From NCBI RefSeq assembly GCF_007567505.1, contig NZ_CP041783.1, forward strand, positions 3,472,001 to 3,536,000: a stretch of 64,000 bases of DNA. The letters run 5' to 3'. A model generated the notes under the pieces. It did not search any database. It was given only the letters and a program-made list of their open reading frames with translations, and had not been told where the DNA came from. Of the stretch, positions 10,279 through 20,213 are shown in pieces. The translations under genes were made by a program, and so were the position numbers. Every line of letters begins with the position of its first letter. Within the stretch, counting starts at the first letter, position 1. The DNA is from Shewanella donghaensis (lineage in GTDB: Bacteria > Pseudomonadota > Gammaproteobacteria > Enterobacterales > Shewanellaceae).

Positions 10279-11450
<1,172 letters not shown>

Positions 11451-11528
11451 TTAAATCCTTACAAGGTAATTTGTTGCTATCATGCATTAAATCTATATGT
11501 GTACAGCATTATAGCTAAAAATGGTCGC

Positions 11529-11855
11529 TTAAAAACACCCCTGAAGCCATTGAATGTCGGATCCGTTAATTGCGATCACATCAAAGCGGCATGGAGCATT
11601 GATTTTATGTGTTTGTAAATATTGTGCAGCAGCTTTTCTTATACGAGATATCTGTGCTGACGATAGAGCGCTTAATGCGCCACCAAACTGAGTAGACGAG
11701 CGATACTTCACTTCTACAAATACCCATGATTGTTTATCTCGCATGATTAAATCAATTTCACCAAAGCGATAACGCTGATTTTGAACCACAAACTGTAGAC
11801 CTTGTTGTTCAAGGTAAGTTCGAGCCATTAATTCAGCGTGTTGGCCTTGATTCAT
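11529..11855 (-). CDS. yraN: YraN (UPF0102) nuclease-fold protein
   Basis: A member of UPF0102, small proteins with a restriction-endonuclease-like fold whose role is not settled. The 108-residue sequence shows the core [11 protein letters not shown] and [10 protein letters not shown], which supply the acidic and lysine residues of a PD-(D/E)XK-like site, and AAAQYL near residue 77. It begins 11 bp after lpoA, and diaA follows about 80 bp later. Confidence 0.92.
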   Translation of the reverse strand: MNQGQHAELMARTYLEQQGLQFVVQNQRYRFGEIDLIMRDKQSWVFVEVKYRSSTQFGGALSALSSAQISRIRKAAAQYLQTHKINAPCRFDVIAINGSDIQWLQGCF

Positions 11856-11866
11856 TATTAATTAGC

Positions 11867-13690
11867 TCATAGTGGACGCAGTTGGCCTCGCTGGTATTTA
11901 CCCCAGCTGAGCTTACGTTCAATTACGCCGTTTTCATCCACTGATAATGCGCCGCTTCGTCCGTTAAATTGGTAACCAGGGAATGCGCGCATTTGTGCTA
12001 AACGGCTCACTAAATCAAGTGCATCATAACCCATGATATACAAACGCTTTTGGCTGTTATTCCAATTACTCCATAGTTTACTCACCATGGTGGTTTCGGG
12101 ATTTGACTCCATCAACCATGGAATGTCACTAATCATCAAATTGTTCAGCTCTTGTGCTGACTGTGTCGAATTGCCACTTAAGCGACTACGGCTAGTGGTA
12201 TACAGTGCAACTGGGTCAGCAAAAACACTAAAGTTCACATCAAGAAAGGGTTTCAATAACACTAAATCTTTAGCTGCAGAAATCATGTAAATGGCGTCAA
12301 TATCTCTGCGGGAGCGAAAGTCAGCTTCTAGTTTGTTGCTAATGAGTTCTTTCATACGCGCGATACGCGCTTGGCTATCTTTTACGCCTAATGCTTCTTG
12401 CACCGTAAGCTTCATCTGATCGCCGCCATCGTAGTAATGTATTTCGGCATTCTCTTCAGTTAACTCAAGCCACTTAGCATTAAAGCTTTCTGCCATGCGC
12501 TTACCTGTAGAGTCATTACTTACTAACAACAAGGGTAAGGTTATGCCGTCATCATAAAGCTTTTGCGCAGCATCACTGGCTTCTTGCGTTGGAGATAGTG
12601 AAAAATAGAATTGGTCATTCTTAGGCGTAAAAGTATCAGTTTGATTAAGGTACAGTTGCGGCACATTGAGCTGACCTTGCTCATTGAGTGCTTGTAACTG
12701 CTCAACCGCTGAAGGCAGTAATGGACCAATAATGAACTCAGCACCCGCAGTGATGGCATCTTGATAAGCCTGCTCAACACCAAGATTAGAATCAAAAAAG
12801 TTAAGCTCAATATTGTCATCAAAAGCAGCCATATAGCTGGCTAAAATACCTTGTCTAATTGGCTCTGCTATTGAAGCTCGATTACCCGATAGTGGCAGTA
12901 AAACCGCAATATTTTGTGGTTTAAAGGGTTTAGCATTTAAGGCTTGCTCTAAATCAGATGGCAGCTTCATTGCACCAGGATGATTAGGGTTGGCTTGTTG
13001 CCATTCACCTAAGTAACGGACTAACTGCGAAGGATCAACCGCATAATGTTTGGCAATATAAGCGAGCTGTAACCAGCCTGAAAATGTGGGATTACTGCTG
13101 TCTCGCATGAAGCTTTTAATGGTTTCTTCATGTAAGGGCTGTAGTGTGCGCCAAATCGTATCATTCACCTCCAGCGCTTGCTCTTTAGGGAGATATAAAC
13201 TGAGTAAGCTGAGTTGTCTTAACTCATTAATAGGCTGTTTAGTTTGATTATATAAGCGGGCTTTATATTGATGGTAAGTCACCATCTGCCATTGAGGGAG
13301 TTTCCATTGCGTAGGGTATTGCAAAATATTTAATGCAGCAGCATCAGAACTTGTCTTTTCCGCTAATCGCGCAGTCAGGTAAATATACTCAGCTTGAATG
13401 CTTGAATCGCTTTGTAAATCGGCTTTAATCGAGCCTAAAAGCTTATTTGCTGCAACAATATTGCCATCATTAATATAAGCATGTGCAGCAAGTAACAAAT
13501 AGCGGTCGCGAATTTGTGGCTGCTGAGCATTGCTAGCTGCAGATAAATAAACATTAGCCGTTTGCTCAACGGATGCCATCGAACTATCAATAGCCTGTTT
13601 ATTTTCAGTAGGTTGAGTTGCGCAACCAAATAATACGGCAGATAAAATGGCGGCGAAAACAAATTTAGTTGTATTCAGTCTTTTTAACAC
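11867..13690 (-). CDS. lpoA: LpoA, outer-membrane lipoprotein activator of PBP1a
   Basis: LpoA spans the periplasm from the outer membrane and stimulates the peptidoglycan synthase PBP1a. The 607-residue protein has a signal peptide with lipobox LFGC (Cys 23), a TPR-like N-terminal half to about residue 250, and a periplasmic-binding-protein-like C-terminal domain (the LppC family) starting near IAVLLPLSGNRASIAEPI at about 263. The gene is divergent from rsmI with a gap of about 90 bp, exactly as in enterobacteria. Confidence 0.95.
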   Translation of the reverse strand: MLKRLNTTKFVFAAILSAVLFGCATQPTENKQAIDSSMASVEQTANVYLSAASNAQQPQIRDRYLLLAAHAYINDGNIVAANKLLGSIKADLQSDSSIQAEYIYLTARLAEKTSSDAAALNILQYPTQWKLPQWQMVTYHQYKARLYNQTKQPINELRQLSLLSLYLPKEQALEVNDTIWRTLQPLHEETIKSFMRDSSNPTFSGWLQLAYIAKHYAVDPSQLVRYLGEWQQANPNHPGAMKLPSDLEQALNAKPFKPQNIAVLLPLSGNRASIAEPIRQGILASYMAAFDDNIELNFFDSNLGVEQAYQDAITAGAEFIIGPLLPSAVEQLQALNEQGQLNVPQLYLNQTDTFTPKNDQFYFSLSPTQEASDAAQKLYDDGITLPLLLVSNDSTGKRMAESFNAKWLELTEENAEIHYYDGGDQMKLTVQEALGVKDSQARIARMKELISNKLEADFRSRRDIDAIYMISAAKDLVLLKPFLDVNFSVFADPVALYTTSRSRLSGNSTQSAQELNNLMISDIPWLMESNPETTMVSKLWSNWNNSQKRLYIMGYDALDLVSRLAQMRAFPGYQFNGRSGALSVDENGVIERKLSWGKYQRGQLRPL

Positions 13691-13779
13691 AGGGCTTCAC
13701 TCTGGTAAGATGCTGACTCTAGTTTAACCTGCTCTTTCACTTGGCGAAAGTCTTGATGATAGTCAATACAGAGGTAGTT

Positions 13780-14622
13780 ATGGACCTATCGGTCGCACTT
13801 TATATCGTTCCCACTCCTATAGGCAATTTAGGAGACATCAGCAGCCGTGCAATTGATGTGCTAAATAACGTTAAACTCATTGCCTGTGAAGACACGCGTC
13901 ATAGTGGAAAATTACTGAGTCATTTTGGGATTGAGACCCGTAAAACGGCATTGCATGATCATAATGAACGCGACAGAGCACAGTGGATTATTCAAAAGCT
14001 GAGTAATGGCGAAGCTGTAGCACTCATTTCAGATGCAGGAACACCACTGATTTCAGACCCTGGCTATCACTTGGTCAAACAAGTGCGTGAAGCGGGTTAC
14101 AATGTTATTCCATTACCGGGACCTTGTGCAGCTATTACCGCATTAAGTGCATCAGGTTTACCGTCTGATCGTTTTTCTTTTGAAGGATTTTTACCATCAA
14201 AAGAGAAGGGTCGTATCGATAAACTATCAGCACTTAAAGAAGACCCAAGAACATTAATCTTTTATGAGTCGCCGCATCGAATCGTACACAGCTTAGAGTC
14301 AGTTGTTACCGCTTTAGGCGAAGACCGTGAAATCGTCATGGCCCGTGAAGTGACCAAAACATTTGAGACTTTTTTATCTGGCAGCGTGGCAAGCGTACTG
14401 CAAAGAGTGAAAGATGATTTGAATCAGCAAAAAGGTGAAATTGTTATCATGATCCATGGTCATCGTATTGACTCTGAATCAGAAATTCCAACAGTGGTGA
14501 TCAATACCTTAAAGCTTTTATGCCAAGAACTGCCACTTAAGAAAGCCTCAGCATTGGCGGGTGAAATACATGGGCTTAAAAAGAATGCACTTTATAAATA
14601 TGGTTTAGAAATCGGCCTGTAG
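13780..14622 (+). CDS. rsmI: 16S rRNA (cytidine1402-2'-O)-methyltransferase RsmI
   Basis: RsmI adds the 2'-O-methyl group at C1402 of 16S rRNA, in the ribosomal P site, using AdoMet. The 280-residue sequence has the N-terminal [14 protein letters not shown], the [13 protein letters not shown] signature near residue 82, and PLPGPCA near 107, all typical of this tetrapyrrole-methylase-fold family. I chose ATG 13780 because GAGGTAG lies directly upstream. The frame stays open upstream to a TTG at 13741 and an ATG at 13756, neither with good context. Confidence 0.95.
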   Translation: MDLSVALYIVPTPIGNLGDISSRAIDVLNNVKLIACEDTRHSGKLLSHFGIETRKTALHDHNERDRAQWIIQKLSNGEAVALISDAGTPLISDPGYHLVKQVREAGYNVIPLPGPCAAITALSASGLPSDRFSFEGFLPSKEKGRIDKLSALKEDPRTLIFYESPHRIVHSLESVVTALGEDREIVMAREVTKTFETFLSGSVASVLQRVKDDLNQQKGEIVIMIHGHRIDSESEIPTVVINTLKLLCQELPLKKASALAGEIHGLKKNALYKYGLEIGL

Positions 14623-14730
14623 TTAAGTTGCTCGTGTTTACAGTGGCTAAAGCCTGAAGTGATAAGTGGTTTCGCATAAAGCGACATTATAAAAGCGACA
14701 TTATAGATGGTGTGTTGCAGTTGCTTACGC

Positions 14731-14736
14731 TATAAT
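14731..14736 (+). promoter_or_regulatory. rnpB -10 element
   Basis: A perfect TATAAT lies about 8 bp upstream of the predicted 5' end of RNase P RNA. The matching -35 is weak at 17-18 bp spacing. Confidence 0.6.
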
Positions 14737-14743
14737 CCGCGCC

Positions 14744-15086
<343 letters not shown>

Positions 15087-15094
15087 ATAGTACG

Positions 15095-15127
15095 AAGCCC
15101 GCTTATCCAAAGATAAGTGGGCTTTTT
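15095..15127 (+). terminator. Terminator after rnpB
   Basis: AAGCCCGCTTATC and GATAAGTGGGCTT form a long stem around CAAA, followed by five T. Confidence 0.9.
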
Positions 15128-15550
15128 GCTATCTGTAATATAGGTTTACATATTCAAAAAGTAAAATCTCACTTTTATTCCGCAAATTACTATTCTAAAT
15201 AGGCTGTTATTCTCTAGTAAAAACTATCTGCAAATTATAAAAAACTATCGAATTTCAATATGAATTAAGGTCATTAAATCAGAGTGTAATGACTTTTTTT
15301 GGGAGCAGATGGAGTCAAATTTTTAGTTTACTCTGATCCAATAGTCATGACTCAAATGATTATCTATACAGTGATGGCCTGACCTTTCTAGGGCACTCTT
15401 GCATGTATCTACAAAGGTGTTTCGAGTGAAAAGTGACAAAGTAAAGCCTGTTCAAAAATCAACCATTCTGTCAATTGACCCTTCAAGCTCGCATGAGTAT
15501 GGTAAAAATCAATGTAATACATTGAAAAGCAAATCCCAACATCCTTAAAT
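15128..15550 (+). other. Non-coding stretch after rnpB
   Basis: About 420 AT-rich bases without a supportable gene. Every frame is broken by stops. The decayed NlpD-like gene downstream may extend back into this stretch, but I cannot align it with confidence. Confidence 0.4.
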
Positions 15551-15552
15551 AC

Positions 15553-15599
15553 AATTAAATCTGCAATTAAATCTGCAATTAAATCTGCAATTAAACTGC
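15553..15599 (+). repeat. 12-bp tandem repeat, about four copies
   Basis: Three perfect copies of AATTAAATCTGC (15553-15588) and a fourth lacking one base. In the frame of the decayed peptidase gene downstream, the unit reads Ser-Ala-Ile-Lys, which suits a low-complexity linker between a LysM-type and an M23 domain. Confidence 0.85.
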
Positions 15600-15649
15600 A
15601 AAAAACGGATGGATATCGTTAGCTGTAGGAAAGCATAAGATCATTAGAC

Positions 15650-15972
15650 TGGCTTCGATGGCAGCAATAGGGCTTTAGTATAAGAGCAAAATTAGGCTAT
15701 CTAATTCTTGAATTTTGTTGAGGCAGGATAGTTTACGTGGGTAATGAATTTAAAGGTGATGGCAACCTTGTGATAATTAAACATGATGACGAATATTTTA
15801 GCGCTTATGCGCGCAAAGATAAGGTCTTGGTAAGCGGACAAAGTTATGTCGAACAAGGGCTGTAAATTGCAACAATGGGCCATTTAGGCGCGCGCGAGTG
15901 AAGTTATATTGCATTTTTAAACCCGAAAAAGACAAATCGCGTGACCCATTTCTCTATCTACTCAAACTGTAG
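15650..15972 (+). pseudogene. Decayed NlpD/M23 peptidase-like gene fragment
   Basis: Translating from 15722 gives GRIVYVGNEF, then GDGNLVIIKHDDEYFSAYAR and KDKVLV...IATMGHLGA. This matches in order the C-terminal LytM/M23 domain of NlpD-type murein hydrolase activators. The frame contains a TGA at 15719, TAA at 15863 and TGA at 15899. After a shift of one base the match continues (VKLYCIFKPEK...PFLYLLKL) to a TAG at 15970, like the NlpD C-terminus. The HXH-type active-site region is not convincingly preserved. The gene is therefore broken by at least two stops and a frameshift. Upstream, a WLRWQQ-like segment near 15650 may be the start of the M23 domain. It is probably a relic of a second nlpD-like gene. 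Confidence 0.8.
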
Positions 15973-16017
15973 CTACACTAAAGGATACCAGTGAGAGATT
16001 TCACTGCCCTTTACACC

Positions 16018-16056
16018 AATCGGAGATGCCCCTTGTGGTCACTCATCACTCCGATT
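16018..16056. repeat. Inverted repeat upstream of the toxin-like gene
   Basis: AATCGGAG at 16018-16025 and CTCCGATT at 16049-16056 form a perfect 8-bp inverted repeat with a 23-base loop, about 50 bp before the GTG start. It could be an operator or an RNA hairpin; the sequence alone does not decide. Confidence 0.5.
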
Positions 16057-16105
16057 CAAAAAGCATACTCAAAATGAACCTAGCGGTTTAACAAAGGAGC
16101 AAAAG

Positions 16106-17383
16106 GTGAGAAAACAACTTTCAGTAGTAATAATGGTAATAGTGGTTTGTATATTGCCATTTCAATCAGCCCAAGCTAGGACCTGGTTTCAAATTGATAA
16201 GCAGAGCTATCTTGACGAAGCTAAAAAGAAAAGGGATCCAAATAAACCTGAACCTGTCCATCATGCTCATGCGCTCACATCAGGAAAAATAGTGTATTTC
16301 TATGATGCTTGGGGAGGTATTAATATTGCTCCAGTGGGGATCTTGTCAGATGGTTCAAATCTTTATGGGCCGACAGCTCAGAATGGCAGAGAGGGGGAGT
16401 ATATGGTGGAGGTTCTTGGTGACCACAGCACCACAAACGATCTTGTTATACGGTTAATTACCACAAAGATAGGCAGTGAAAATAGGTTCTTGAAGTGGGC
16501 TCCGCCCTCGGAGGGCGAGCCAAATGTTCTTAGTGACGATATTGCACCAGAAAACAGTCCAATGAACAGAAAGGCTGGGAAATTAGATCGTGCCTACGAA
16601 ATGAAATTGGAAAAATTCGAGCCTGACGGCAATCGCTTCCGCATTTCCTTTCTTCAAGGAGGTGATGAGGACGGCAGGTTTCGTAAAAAATACTACTTGC
16701 ACTCCGAGATAAATGCTAGTGGCGTTCGCAGTCTTGGCTATACCTCAGCTGCGAATTTTGGTGGTAGTTCCAATCGAGCTCCCGCAAACACAGGCTCGCG
16801 CCGCTATGATTTTTTCTTTGACATCGTTTCCTTAGCAGTTACAGACACACTTCAGGGAAAACCTAAAAAGGTTGGAGAGCCTGAAGTGGTCTATTCTTCT
16901 AAGAAACTTGGTTCTGGACGATTAAAAGGTGCAAAGTATTTAGCGGAAAACCCTGCAAGTGAAAGTCCTCTTCAGGTTCAAGCTGTTGTGGCAAAGTTTA
17001 TTCCACAGAATACAACGAACCACGAGTATCATTGGGAAGTGGGTATGACAATCCAAACAGGTATTAGCTACGGAATAGGCAGTGTCAATATGTCGGTTAC
17101 GGCGAGCGGAGGCGAATCTAGGAGCACCTCAGATTCGACGACAAACGAAACTCAAATACCTATCCCTGGAACAACGATTCCACCGAGACATAGTAAGAAA
17201 ATGAATGCAGCTCTTGAAATAGAAATGCTAAATACACCATGGAGAGCGAGGATACATCGCACTATCAGAACTCGAACGTCAGATCGAGATGAAGAATACG
17301 AAATGGATCTAATCATCGAAGTGATAAGCAGGACAGAAAGTATAAAAGTAATAGGCTGGGGGGATCCGGTACCACTCGATTAA
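16106..17383 (+). CDS. Putative secreted aerolysin-like (ETX/MTX2-type) beta-pore-forming protein
   Basis: The 425-residue product starts at GTG 16106 behind a good AAAGGAG and has a clear Sec signal peptide (residues 1-24, cleavage after QAQA). The C-terminal half has the layout of the aerolysin/epsilon-toxin superfamily. Alternating beta residues (HWEVGMTIQTGISYGIG, about 308-324) lead to a Ser/Thr/Gly-rich stretch (TASGGESRSTSDSTTNE, about 332-348) that would be the membrane-inserting hairpin. Then comes IPIPGTTIPPRHS (about 351-363), like the conserved 'P-P-G/K' strand following the hairpin, and long beta strands to the end. The N-terminal half (about 25-215) is beta-rich, with motifs such as NRFLKWAPPS and RKKYYLHSEI that could be a beta-trefoil-like receptor-binding domain. 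Toxin function is inferred from fold-like features only. The gene stands alone, and its AGA/AGG-rich codon use suggests acquisition by transfer. Confidence 0.6.
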   Translation: MRKQLSVVIMVIVVCILPFQSAQARTWFQIDKQSYLDEAKKKRDPNKPEPVHHAHALTSGKIVYFYDAWGGINIAPVGILSDGSNLYGPTAQNGREGEYMVEVLGDHSTTNDLVIRLITTKIGSENRFLKWAPPSEGEPNVLSDDIAPENSPMNRKAGKLDRAYEMKLEKFEPDGNRFRISFLQGGDEDGRFRKKYYLHSEINASGVRSLGYTSAANFGGSSNRAPANTGSRRYDFFFDIVSLAVTDTLQGKPKKVGEPEVVYSSKKLGSGRLKGAKYLAENPASESPLQVQAVVAKFIPQNTTNHEYHWEVGMTIQTGISYGIGSVNMSVTASGGESRSTSDSTTNETQIPIPGTTIPPRHSKKMNAALEIEMLNTPWRARIHRTIRTRTSDRDEEYEMDLIIEVISRTESIKVIGWGDPVPLD

Positions 17384-17429
17384 CTTAGCTCTGACGTAAC
17401 GCCAATGTTAAGCTAAACTTATTTCAATA

Positions 17430-17467
17430 AAGCGATTGTTATTTAAAATAGCAACCGCTTATTTTTT
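17430..17467 (+). terminator. Terminator after the toxin-like gene
   Basis: An imperfect hairpin, AAGCG-TTG-TAT pairing with ATAGCAACCGCTT, is followed by a T-rich tail. It suggests the gene is monocistronic. Confidence 0.75.
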
Positions 17468-17848
17468 CGAATTTTTAGGGTAAAACTATTAAAATCAATA
17501 GTGTGAGCAATAGTATGGACACCCATAATTAATTATCTTTACACATAAATGACAGTAGGCAGTCTCGTTACCATAGGGTAAAAGAAGTTTATAAAGGTGT
17601 AGGCTATGGATTGAACCAAATAAGCTTTTAGACTTTTTTCATATCAACCCTACTGATTTTGTAACGTCAGTGCCGGATATTTTGGCGGTAAACAGTAAGA
17701 GAAGCTAATCTTTCCGTTTACAAAAATTCCATGAAAAAATAGTTGAAGATATTATTCAAAATGAATTTTTCATTATTGCTTAGGCAAATAAATAATAGCT
17801 TAAGGATAGTGACACTAAGTGAGTTAGTAAAATAAATGGGTCATATGA
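17468..17848 (+). other. Non-coding stretch between toxin-like gene and cpxA
   Basis: About 380 AT-rich bases with stops in all frames. A short open stretch near 17635-17705 (reading FHINPTDFV) has no start context and I do not recognise it. Nothing is supportable here. Confidence 0.4.
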
Positions 17849-19225
17849 CTAAGAGGCCTTTTCTGGCAATTTAATCAATACCTGCAATCCATTGGGTTTA
17901 ATATTATTCGCTTTAATACTGCCATTATTGAGTTTTATCGCCGCTTGGGTAATTGCGAGGCCTAAACCCCAGCCTCCAGATTCTCTATCTCTTGAACTGT
18001 CAGGTCGATAAAATGGTTTAAACACTTCTTCTAAATCCGCTTCTTCAATACCTGGGCCGTCATCTTTTATGGTGATGATTACGCTTTGATCTTGGCTAAT
18101 TGCAGTGATTGAAATATCACAGTTGGCATAGCGTATTGCATTACGCAGTACATTTTCAATCGCGCGAGATAGGGCTTTAGGATAATGATCAAGGCTAATC
18201 GTTTCAGGTATATCAATAAGCAATTTTTTTTGTTTTTGTTCTGCTTCAAATTCAGCATCATCTAGTATTTGACTCAATGATTCAGCTAGCTCTAAATGGA
18301 CTTTATTTTCGCTGTTACTAATGGTTACCCGAGATAATGTCAGTAGCTCTGCAATAAGTGCTTCAAGCTGTTCTGCTTCATAACCGATGCGCTCTATCTC
18401 AACAGTGCTTTGTTCTTTCTTACGCGCTAACGCTAAAGATAATTGCAGTCTCGTTAATGGTGTTCGCAGTTCATGGGATATATCACCCATCAAGCGTTGC
18501 TGGTTATGCATCATGGTTTCAATGGATTCTGCCATGCTGTTAAACGCTAAGGCTAATTCGCCCATTTCATCTCTACGGCCAGCGGTTTTTTCATCGACAC
18601 GACTGGTTAAGTCGCCGCCGGCGAGTGCGTTGGCGCTTAATTTGAGTGAACGCAGCGGCTTGCCTAGATACCATGCTAAAAGGCCACATAAGATACCCGA
18701 TAGAAGCATTGCAATGAGAACGGTGAGTAATTTATGGTCGTTAAAGAAAAAAAACCAAGGTCGTGGGTGGTTATCAGCCACTCTTCCGTAAATGCGATAT
18801 TCACTATTGTCAGATATAAATGTATAAGGGCCAAAGACCATTTCATCTCGAAATTGGTGGCTCATAGGGGCATCAAATTCTTCACTCAATAGAAGAAACT
18901 GCCTAAAGGTGCGGGGCACTTTTTGGCTGTTGATGACGACATCTTGGTCATTAAGAATAAAGAATCGCAAAGGTTTACCATCTGGCGTCCTGTTACGATG
19001 CAGACGTTTCAATGCCTTAGGATTTTCGAGTAACTTGGGGCTTTCAATAAAATGGCTAGCAGTCCGTTTAAGTAAACGTTTTTGCCCTTGATCCATTGGG
19101 AGTTGATCATGACTTTTTTGTAAAAAAGGCAAGATGCCAACAAAGCCAATAGTCAGTGAACTGCAGAGCCAAAAGCCCAGCAGTAACTTAACAAATAAAC
19201 GATTCAACGACGACAACATGATCAT
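17849..19225 (-). CDS. cpxA: Envelope-stress sensor histidine kinase CpxA
   Basis: CpxA senses envelope stress and phosphorylates CpxR. The 458-residue protein has a transmembrane helix near residues 10-32, a periplasmic sensor region to about 160, and a second helix near 165-190 (LLTVLIAMLLSGILCGLLAWYLG). A HAMP domain to about 245 follows, then the H-box GDISHELRTPLTRLQ with the phosphorylated His near 248. The catalytic domain has an N-box (ENVLRNAIRYA), G1 (DDGPGIEE) and G2 (GGWGLGLAI). The start codon overlaps the cpxR stop at base 19225, so the two are coupled. Downstream no terminator is obvious. Confidence 0.93.
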   Translation of the reverse strand: MIMLSSLNRLFVKLLLGFWLCSSLTIGFVGILPFLQKSHDQLPMDQGQKRLLKRTASHFIESPKLLENPKALKRLHRNRTPDGKPLRFFILNDQDVVINSQKVPRTFRQFLLLSEEFDAPMSHQFRDEMVFGPYTFISDNSEYRIYGRVADNHPRPWFFFFNDHKLLTVLIAMLLSGILCGLLAWYLGKPLRSLKLSANALAGGDLTSRVDEKTAGRRDEMGELALAFNSMAESIETMMHNQQRLMGDISHELRTPLTRLQLSLALARKKEQSTVEIERIGYEAEQLEALIAELLTLSRVTISNSENKVHLELAESLSQILDDAEFEAEQKQKKLLIDIPETISLDHYPKALSRAIENVLRNAIRYANCDISITAISQDQSVIITIKDDGPGIEEADLEEVFKPFYRPDSSRDRESGGWGLGLAITQAAIKLNNGSIKANNIKPNGLQVLIKLPEKAS

Positions 19226-19911
19226 TACGGGATCCAGATATAGCCTTTGCCACGGATGGTTTTAACGCGAGGGCGACCATCTTTACGCTCAGGTAATTTT
19301 TTACGAAGATTAGATAAATGCATATCTAAACTGCGATCAAACGGCATCAGTTTTTTACCCAGTACGGTTTCACTGAGTTGCTCTTTGGTGACTAAATCAC
19401 CTGCTTGGGTAATCAGGCTATGCAATAAGGAGAACTCAGTACCCGTTAGAATTATCAGTTGCTCATTGCAGTAAAGCTCTTGCCTGGCTTGGTCTAAGCT
19501 TAAGTCGCCAAAAGTAATAGTCTCTTGAGCATTAGATTCGGCCTGAGTTAGATTTGAACGACGTAAAATAGCCCGAATACGAGCAATCAACTCTCGGTCG
19601 TTAAAAGGTTTTGGTAGATAATCATCGGCGCCGATTTCTAAACCCACAACACGGTCAATTTCATCACCACGAGCGGTTAGCATCAATACTGGCGTTTGCT
19701 TTTGAGTGCGTAATGCGCGTAAAACTTCAAAGCCATTGAGTTTTGGTAACATCACATCAAGTAAGATTAAATCGAAATCTTGATGCTGAGCATAATCGAG
19801 GCCTTGCTGGCCATCAAATGCCTGAGTTAGGGTAAACCCTTCAAGCTCTAAAAGCTGGGCTAATAATTCTGATAAACCTGCGTCATCATCGATTAATAAA
19901 ATTCGACTCAT
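19225..19911 (-). CDS. cpxR: Response regulator CpxR (OmpR family)
   Basis: CpxR is the DNA-binding partner of CpxA and controls periplasmic folding and degradation factors. The receiver domain (residues 1-115) shows the acidic pair DDD near residue 8, the phosphoacceptor Asp in LILLDVMLP near 51, and the conserved Lys in YLPKPF near 100. The winged-helix domain (about 130-228) ends in KTIRGKGYIW. I start it at ATG 19911, preceded by GAGG. A TTG five codons upstream has no better support. A CpxR-like box lies about 100 bp upstream, suggesting autoregulation. Confidence 0.95.
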   Translation of the reverse strand: MSRILLIDDDAGLSELLAQLLELEGFTLTQAFDGQQGLDYAQHQDFDLILLDVMLPKLNGFEVLRALRTQKQTPVLMLTARGDEIDRVVGLEIGADDYLPKPFNDRELIARIRAILRRSNLTQAESNAQETITFGDLSLDQARQELYCNEQLIILTGTEFSLLHSLITQAGDLVTKEQLSETVLGKKLMPFDRSLDMHLSNLRKKLPERKDGRPRVKTIRGKGYIWIP

Positions 19912-20160
19912 GGAAACCTCACTCAATAATTAGCCGTTACTATATAACGAATGGCGCTCTAAGTTGTAGCATCATTGCATTCTTTTACATATTGGGTTGT
20001 TGCAGCTGTAAAGCATTGAAAATTCGGCCCTCATGGTAAAAAAAGTGAAATTGAGTGTAATATTTTTTGCTAAATAGTTCCGATTGGATTGAGCTTTGGA
20101 TTTTAGCTAAATACCTCGCCACGCTCTTAAGTCAAACTAAGTTTTGGAAAACCAATAAAC
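19912..20160 (-). promoter_or_regulatory. cpxR upstream region with CpxR-like box
   Basis: GTAAA-GCATT-GAAAA at 20008-20022 differs by one base from the CpxR consensus GTAAA-N5-GTAAA and lies about 100 bp before the cpxR start. No gene is seen in the stretch. Confidence 0.5.
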
Positions 20161-20194
20161 AAAAGCGAGCGCCATTTTGGCACTCGCTTTTATC
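20161..20194 (-). terminator. Terminator after the thioredoxin-CcdA-like gene
   Basis: AAAAGCGAG and CTCGCTTTT pair, with inner GCGCCA/TGGCAC around TTT. The symmetric A/T flanks could let it work in both directions, but its position fits the end of the minus-strand gene at 20214. Confidence 0.85.
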
Positions 20195-20213
20195 ATGTTA
20201 ATTACAACATGAC

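Noticed and set aside
15701..15883. 60-codon minus-strand frame
   Set aside because: It is the shadow of the NlpD-like remnant on the plus strand and has no start context.
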